64,000 nucleotides of DNA, taken from assembly GCA_964492845.1 (NCBI GenBank), contig CAZBMZ010000008.1:146448-210447 (forward strand), given 5' to 3'. Position 1 is the first letter of the stretch. Each line of letters opens with the position of its first letter. The translations under genes and the position numbers were made by a program. This DNA comes from JADJPF01 sp964492845. Lineage in GTDB: Bacteria > Acidobacteriota > Blastocatellia > Chloracidobacteriales > JADJPF01. Below the pieces are notes generated by a model. It was not told the DNA's origin. It searched no databases and worked only from the letters and a program-made list of their open reading frames with translations. Shown here piece after piece: positions 62,261 through 64,000 of this stretch.

Positions 62261-63682
62261 TTAATACAATCTACCTTCACTATCATTCCAAATAGCCGTA
62301 CTGTTGTTTGATCTATAGATGACGAGTTTGCCATCATCTTGCACCTTCAGAAGAGAACCATTATTACTAGCATTAGAAGTGGTATAGGTATTAGAAGCCC
62401 AAATTATTTGGTTTGAAGGGGTGCGAATAACTAAGTTACCATCCAATTGCATTTCTACTCTACTTCCTGGGTTTCCATAAGTGTTAGAAGCCCAAACAAT
62501 AGGTTCGCCAAGATAGGTTAGGAAACGCAAAACCAAGTTACCATCTGTTTGCATTTCTAATTTATATTGCCCATTTCCAGAACGTAAGATTCTGCCTGAT
62601 TGTAAAGTACGACCTGAACATAAAACTGCTGTTGACCAAATGGGTGTTGGGTTTGTTGTTGATTTGTATATAAATACTTTCCCATCGTCTTGAAGTTGTA
62701 GGTAAGCACCAACATTACCATCAGTAACGCTAGCCCAAAGAGGTTGACCTCCTTGGTTATAAATTACAAGGTTTCCATCTTCTTGCATTTTACATAGATT
62801 TGCTGCTTGTCCATTTGTACCCGATGCCCACATTGCAAAGTTATCACTTGTTCTATATAAAACTAAGTTTCCATCAACTTGCATAGCTAGTTTGAATTGT
62901 CCATTTTCTGAAAGCAAGTTTTGTCCTAATGTTAAAGTTTTCCCAGAGCCTAAGTTGTTTCTTTTGACTGTTAAATTTACTTTTACTTCATTGTCAGGGT
63001 AGCTAGTGTTAGGGTACTTAAAAGTAATATTGGCAGTGTAGTTTCCAGGATTAAAACCTGCTGCATTTATAGAAACTTGAACAGTGGAAGGAGTGGTGCC
63101 AGAAAACTGACTAAGGCTTACCCAATTTTCGTTTGTTGTTGCATTCCAGTTTATAGAAGAACCACTAGGAGCAACCATTTGAATAGGTTTACTAGAATTT
63201 GCACTATCAACAACTGTAAAGTCTAAGTTGGAGGCACCATCAAGAGCAAGATATTTAAAGTATGTTCCGTAAACAAAAGGTTGATTCTCTACACGTACTG
63301 TAACAAATACAGTTTTGCGCTCATTTGTGCCATCTAGCCCATTTGCTATTAAATCTACCCCGTAACAATATAAACCCACTTCCAGATCAGCAGTATTTAC
63401 AGAAAGGGATATTGCTTTGTCGCCTGGTTTAAAGCTAGTAGTATCTGTACTTAATCTGTTTTTAGGGTACGGCGAAATAGTACCGCTGACGACACTTGAA
63501 TGAATTCCTAAAATAATGGCTTGAGGAGGAGGAGATACACCAACGGTAGTTCTCAAATATATACCCTGAACAGTTGGTGGCTCTATAACATTTATTTTGT
63601 CAGCCATAACAAGATTTGCATCAAAAGCAAAGCCAGCGATAAGGATAAACAACATTGCTACTAGTATTAAATGGATTTTCAT
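62261..63682 (-). CDS. Exported protein with BACON-like domain and two bulb-type lectin domains
   Basis: 473 residues from the ATG at 63682, supported by AGGAG (63693-63689) and by the signal peptide beginning there. Signal about 1-26. A beta-sandwich region (about 30-235) includes a BACON-like repeat (NWNATTNENWVSLSQFSGT), then about 220 residues with six QxDGN-type motifs (MQVDGNLVLY, MQEDGNLVIY, LQDDGKVFIY, MQTDGNLVLR, MQLDGNLVIR, VQDDGKLVIY), i.e. two bulb-lectin trefoils. Such domains bind mannose-like sugars. Extracellular or surface-bound. It converges on malE. Confidence 0.88.
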   Translation of the reverse strand: MKIHLILVAMLFILIAGFAFDANLVMADKINVIEPPTVQGIYLRTTVGVSPPPQAIILGIHSSVVSGTISPYPKNRLSTDTTSFKPGDKAISLSVNTADLEVGLYCYGVDLIANGLDGTNERKTVFVTVRVENQPFVYGTYFKYLALDGASNLDFTVVDSANSSKPIQMVAPSGSSINWNATTNENWVSLSQFSGTTPSTVQVSINAAGFNPGNYTANITFKYPNTSYPDNEVKVNLTVKRNNLGSGKTLTLGQNLLSENGQFKLAMQVDGNLVLYRTSDNFAMWASGTNGQAANLCKMQEDGNLVIYNQGGQPLWASVTDGNVGAYLQLQDDGKVFIYKSTTNPTPIWSTAVLCSGRTLQSGRILRSGNGQYKLEMQTDGNLVLRFLTYLGEPIVWASNTYGNPGSRVEMQLDGNLVIRTPSNQIIWASNTYTTSNASNNGSLLKVQDDGKLVIYRSNNSTAIWNDSEGRLY

Positions 63683-63852
63683 ATTTGCTCCTACATTCCC
63701 TAATCTTGGGTTTATCATCTTTTGTAGGGTAAGGCGCAAGGAGTAAAAAAAGTGGACAGACATTTTTCCGGTTTTTTGTTAAAACTTTCCAGAAAATCCT
63801 AGCATCTTGAGAAACATAGTTTTATCGGAAATGACATAATTCCAGCAAATAA

Positions 63853-63888
63853 AAAAGCTAGTGCAAAGTCAATTACACTAGCTTTTTC
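63853..63888 (-). terminator. Terminator for the minus-strand gene at the right edge
   Basis: AAAAAGCTAGTG (63853-63864) and CACTAGCTTTTT (63877-63888) form a perfect 12-base stem with a T run on the minus strand. It lies 32 bases beyond the stop of the partial gene at the edge. Confidence 0.88.
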
Positions 63889-63920
63889 AGCTAACTAAGC
63901 TTTTTATCAGATCTAATCAA

Positions 63921-64000
63921 TTAAACTTTCTTTAGTACAACATAGCCAGCAGCAGGAATATTTACACGAGTATTTCCACCATTAAGAGTTGCACCAAAGT
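63921..64000 (-). CDS. 3' end of a probable amylase-type gene
   Basis: On the minus strand the window end encodes 25 residues (FGATLNGGNTRVNIPAAGYV then VLKKV) and a TAA at 63923-63921. Short beta strands with NIPAAGYVVL resemble the end of the C-terminal sheet domain of GH13 alpha-amylases. Most of the gene lies beyond base 64000. The following hairpin fits a gene end. Assignment to GH13 is by motif feel and by neighbourhood, so only moderately sure. Confidence 0.5.
   Translation of the reverse strand, partial: FGATLNGGNTRVNIPAAGYVVLKKV

Overview
The window comes from an AT-rich bacterial chromosome, probably an Acidobacteriota member near Blastocatellia. This is inferred from two proteins with the acidobacterial-type VWFA-related architecture, an Oar-like TonB-dependent receptor with an N-terminal carboxypeptidase-regulatory-like domain, many exported proteins of unknown function, Gram-negative envelope genes and low GC. 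No rRNA, tRNA, CRISPR array, phage or transposase gene was seen. Genes are densely packed on both strands with many few-base gaps and overlaps.

Layout. 1-7.6 kb: the 3' end of a zf-HC2 anti-sigma-like gene with two paralogous membrane proteins ending in double zinc ribbons; a peptidase-MA/TPR protein; a Gfo/Idh/MocA oxidoreductase; dxr; an MscS channel. 7.7-17.7 kb: an exported unknown; a Mo-bisPGD oxidoreductase module (fused FeS/membrane-anchor gene plus a catalytic subunit without a Tat signal); a lipoprotein glutathione peroxidase; an aminotransferase; the pssA-psd phosphatidylethanolamine pair; a YdcH-type protein; an exported unknown. 17.9-28 kb: a very large alpha-2-macroglobulin-like protein with an intact thioester motif but no signal peptide; a LolA-like protein; SixA; two convergent VWFA proteins around two unknown cytosolic genes. 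28-43 kb: queF, Fe/Mn superoxide dismutase, an FHA-GAF-SpoIIE phosphatase, two tandem secreted beta-helix proteins with EF-hand loops, an orphan RND adaptor with an esterase-like protein and a formylglycine-generating-enzyme-like lipoprotein, a K+ channel overlapping a PP2C/pseudo-receiver/PAS protein, and uup.

43-64 kb is dominated by alpha-glucan use: a secreted isoamylase, an Oar-like TonB receptor, a secreted cyclomaltodextrinase/neopullulanase-type GH13 enzyme, a complete MalK-MalF-MalG-MalE type ABC importer, and at the right edge the last 25 codons of what looks like another amylase. Together these would debranch external alpha-glucans, cut them to maltodextrins and import them. The MalG-type subunit has about 170 extra residues between its first two membrane segments, part of which resembles a CBM48/E-set glycogen-binding fold; this is the most unusual architecture in the window. 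A bulb-lectin protein lies next to the cluster. Interspersed are an HD phosphohydrolase, an ECF sigma factor with a nested palindrome upstream, and an alpha/beta-hydrolase operon whose first protein has lost the serine nucleophile.

Intergenic gaps at five places carry one family of composite palindromes: two hairpins joined by a TATTATCAAA box, followed by an inverted version of the same module. It resembles REP/BIME elements and is tandemly amplified at two places (period about 100 and 109 bp). No REP-associated transposase is in the window.
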